Shown piece by piece: positions 62,984 through 64,000 of a stretch of DNA of 64,000 nucleotides (position 1 is its first letter; every line of letters starts with the position of its first letter). Where the stretch lies: contig CAJSYZ010000012.1 in NCBI GenBank assembly GCA_910574455.1, forward strand, positions 43,317 through 107,316, in the 5' to 3' direction. Position numbers and translations under genes: made by a program. Source of the DNA: Trichaptum fuscoviolaceum. Lineage: Eukaryota; Basidiomycota; Agaricomycetes; Hymenochaetales; Trichaptaceae. The notes beneath the pieces were generated by a model. It saw only the letters and a program-made list of their open reading frames with translations. It was not told the DNA's origin and made no database searches.

Positions 62984-63622
62984 TGGTATGTTGTTCCCGC
63001 TACACCCTAGCGGCTTCTAATTCCCGCGAACCGTAGGGTTCGCTTGGGTACCTAGTGTTGTTGGCAGATCAAATTCGAGGTTGGTCTGCCAGGCAAATGG
63101 CAAACCTTTGTTTGCCAGAGGCAGTAAATAGGTGGCAGACTAGTTTATGTTATACTGCCATATAAAGTAATTATTAACCTTATTTTCTCCTTTTACCTGA
63201 GATTTAGTTAACAGACAGCTTTCTCACAGAACTGGCAATTATATTATTCCTGTAAAGGTAAGGTAATGTAGCTCTAGGACTTAAAGTAATAAGTGTTTGC
63301 AATATAAGCGTTGTTTACCTACCAAATATGGAAAACTAGTCATATTTGTAAGCTTGTTCTGCCACTCTGATTTTCTTTGAAGGTCTGCCGTTTGACATTT
63401 GCCACCTCTGCCACCTGGCTGTTACGTTTTCTTACTATGTCAGTGGCCCCCATTACTCCGAACCCTTCGCCCTATTTGTTTCTATTCTTGTTCTGCTCAG
63501 TCATCCTCCGATGTAACCCTATATATATAACCGGCCATACTAACCGGTTAGTCGACCGGTCACCGGTCACTCCTAATCCATCCATATTTGGTCATCCTAG
63601 GGTTAATTTGACTGTCAGATCA
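62984..63622. other. AT-rich subtelomeric spacer
   Basis: No gene. Contains TGCCA/TGGCA-rich stretches at 63064-63145 and 63378-63425 that are partly inverted relative to each other, and CCGGT-rich sequence at 63528-63570. Confidence 0.5.
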
Positions 63623-63800
63623 GTCACCTTCCTATTTTGGCCCGGTCACTTTGTGGGAAAGTCAGTCACCTTCCTAATTAAGGTCGGTCACTTTGCGTGG
63701 GAACGGTCACCTTCCTAATTAGTAGCAGTCACTTTGTGGGAAAGTCAGTCACCTTCCTATTTGGGGTCGGTCACAGGGTGTGGGAACGGCCACCTATATA
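63623..63800 (+). repeat. ~42-bp subtelomeric tandem repeat, about 4.5 units
   Basis: GTCACCTTCCTA-type unit starts fall at 63623, 63665, 63706, 63748 and (diverged) 63789, a 41-42-base period. Two sub-types alternate: one with GTGGGAAAGTCA before the block, one with GTGGGAACG, giving a ~84-base higher-order repeat. It ends about 25 bases before the telomere array. Confidence 0.9.
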
Positions 63801-63826
63801 TATGACGCTCAGAAGTAACCGGTTAC

Positions 63827-64000
63827 TTAGGGTTAGGGTTAGGGTTAGGGTTAGGGTTAGGGTTAGGGTTAGGGTTAGGGTTAGGGTTAGGGTTAGGGTT
63901 AGGGTTAGGGTTAGGGTTAGGGTTAGGGTTAGGGTTAGGGTTAGGGTTAGGGTTAGGGTTAGGGTTAGGGTTAGGGTAGGGTTAGGGTTAGGGTTAGGGT
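63827..64000 (+). repeat. Telomere (TTAGGG)n
   Basis: About 29 uninterrupted TTAGGG units to the end of the window, with one unit shortened by a base near 63977. The G-rich strand runs 5'->3' to the right, so this is a right-hand chromosome end. It joins unique sequence at AACCGGTTAC. Confidence 0.99.

Overview
This window is the end of a chromosome from a filamentous basidiomycete, probably an Agaricomycete. The right edge (63827-64000) is about 29 TTAGGG repeats, with the G-rich strand running 5'->3' towards the end, so the window covers the outer ~64 kb of one arm. Genes are broken by many 50-60 nt introns with GTRNGT donors. The recognisable families (YOR1-like ABCC transporter, KRE6/SKN1 glucan-synthesis protein, membrane-anchored TKL-type kinases, MYND-finger proteins, a JmjC demethylase relic) fit that lineage. 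I cannot name the species.

Left third (0.6-23 kb): two near-identical multi-pass membrane kinases lie head-to-head as an inverted duplication (arms about 650-5040 and 16960-21320). They enclose an intact-looking ABCC transporter (10678-16696) and a young, apparently autonomous hAT transposon (5952-9902). The hAT has perfect 17-bp terminal inverted repeats, an exact 8-bp target duplication and palindromic subterminal repeats. An aldo/keto reductase with a full catalytic tetrad follows at 21563-23212.

Middle (23.8-38 kb): a MYND-finger protein (23821-25962) is followed by a badly decayed tandem copy of itself (27237-29371). Next is about 9 kb with no convincing protein gene but with three tRNA-Gly(GCC) genes, each carrying an intron of a different length (33, 27 and 21 nt), plus simple repeats.

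Right third (38-64 kb): around a KRE6-like gene (44507-47161) the order is almost palindromic: small unknown protein, MYND gene, KRE6, inverted MYND pseudogene, large membrane protein, related small unknown protein. Beyond it lie a 1-kb non-autonomous DNA element with a 10-bp target duplication (55502-56503), a pseudokinase that has lost the HRD and DFG aspartates (57490-58948), an unresolved coding-like stretch, a JmjC histone demethylase pseudogene missing its catalytic core (61600-62983), a ~42-bp subtelomeric tandem repeat, and the telomere.

The overall picture is a subtelomere built by segmental and inverted duplication, transposon insertion and gene decay. I see no CRISPR array, prokaryotic operon or virus. 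Exon joins were worked out by hand from frames, splice signals and paralogue comparison. Statements of similarity are by eye.
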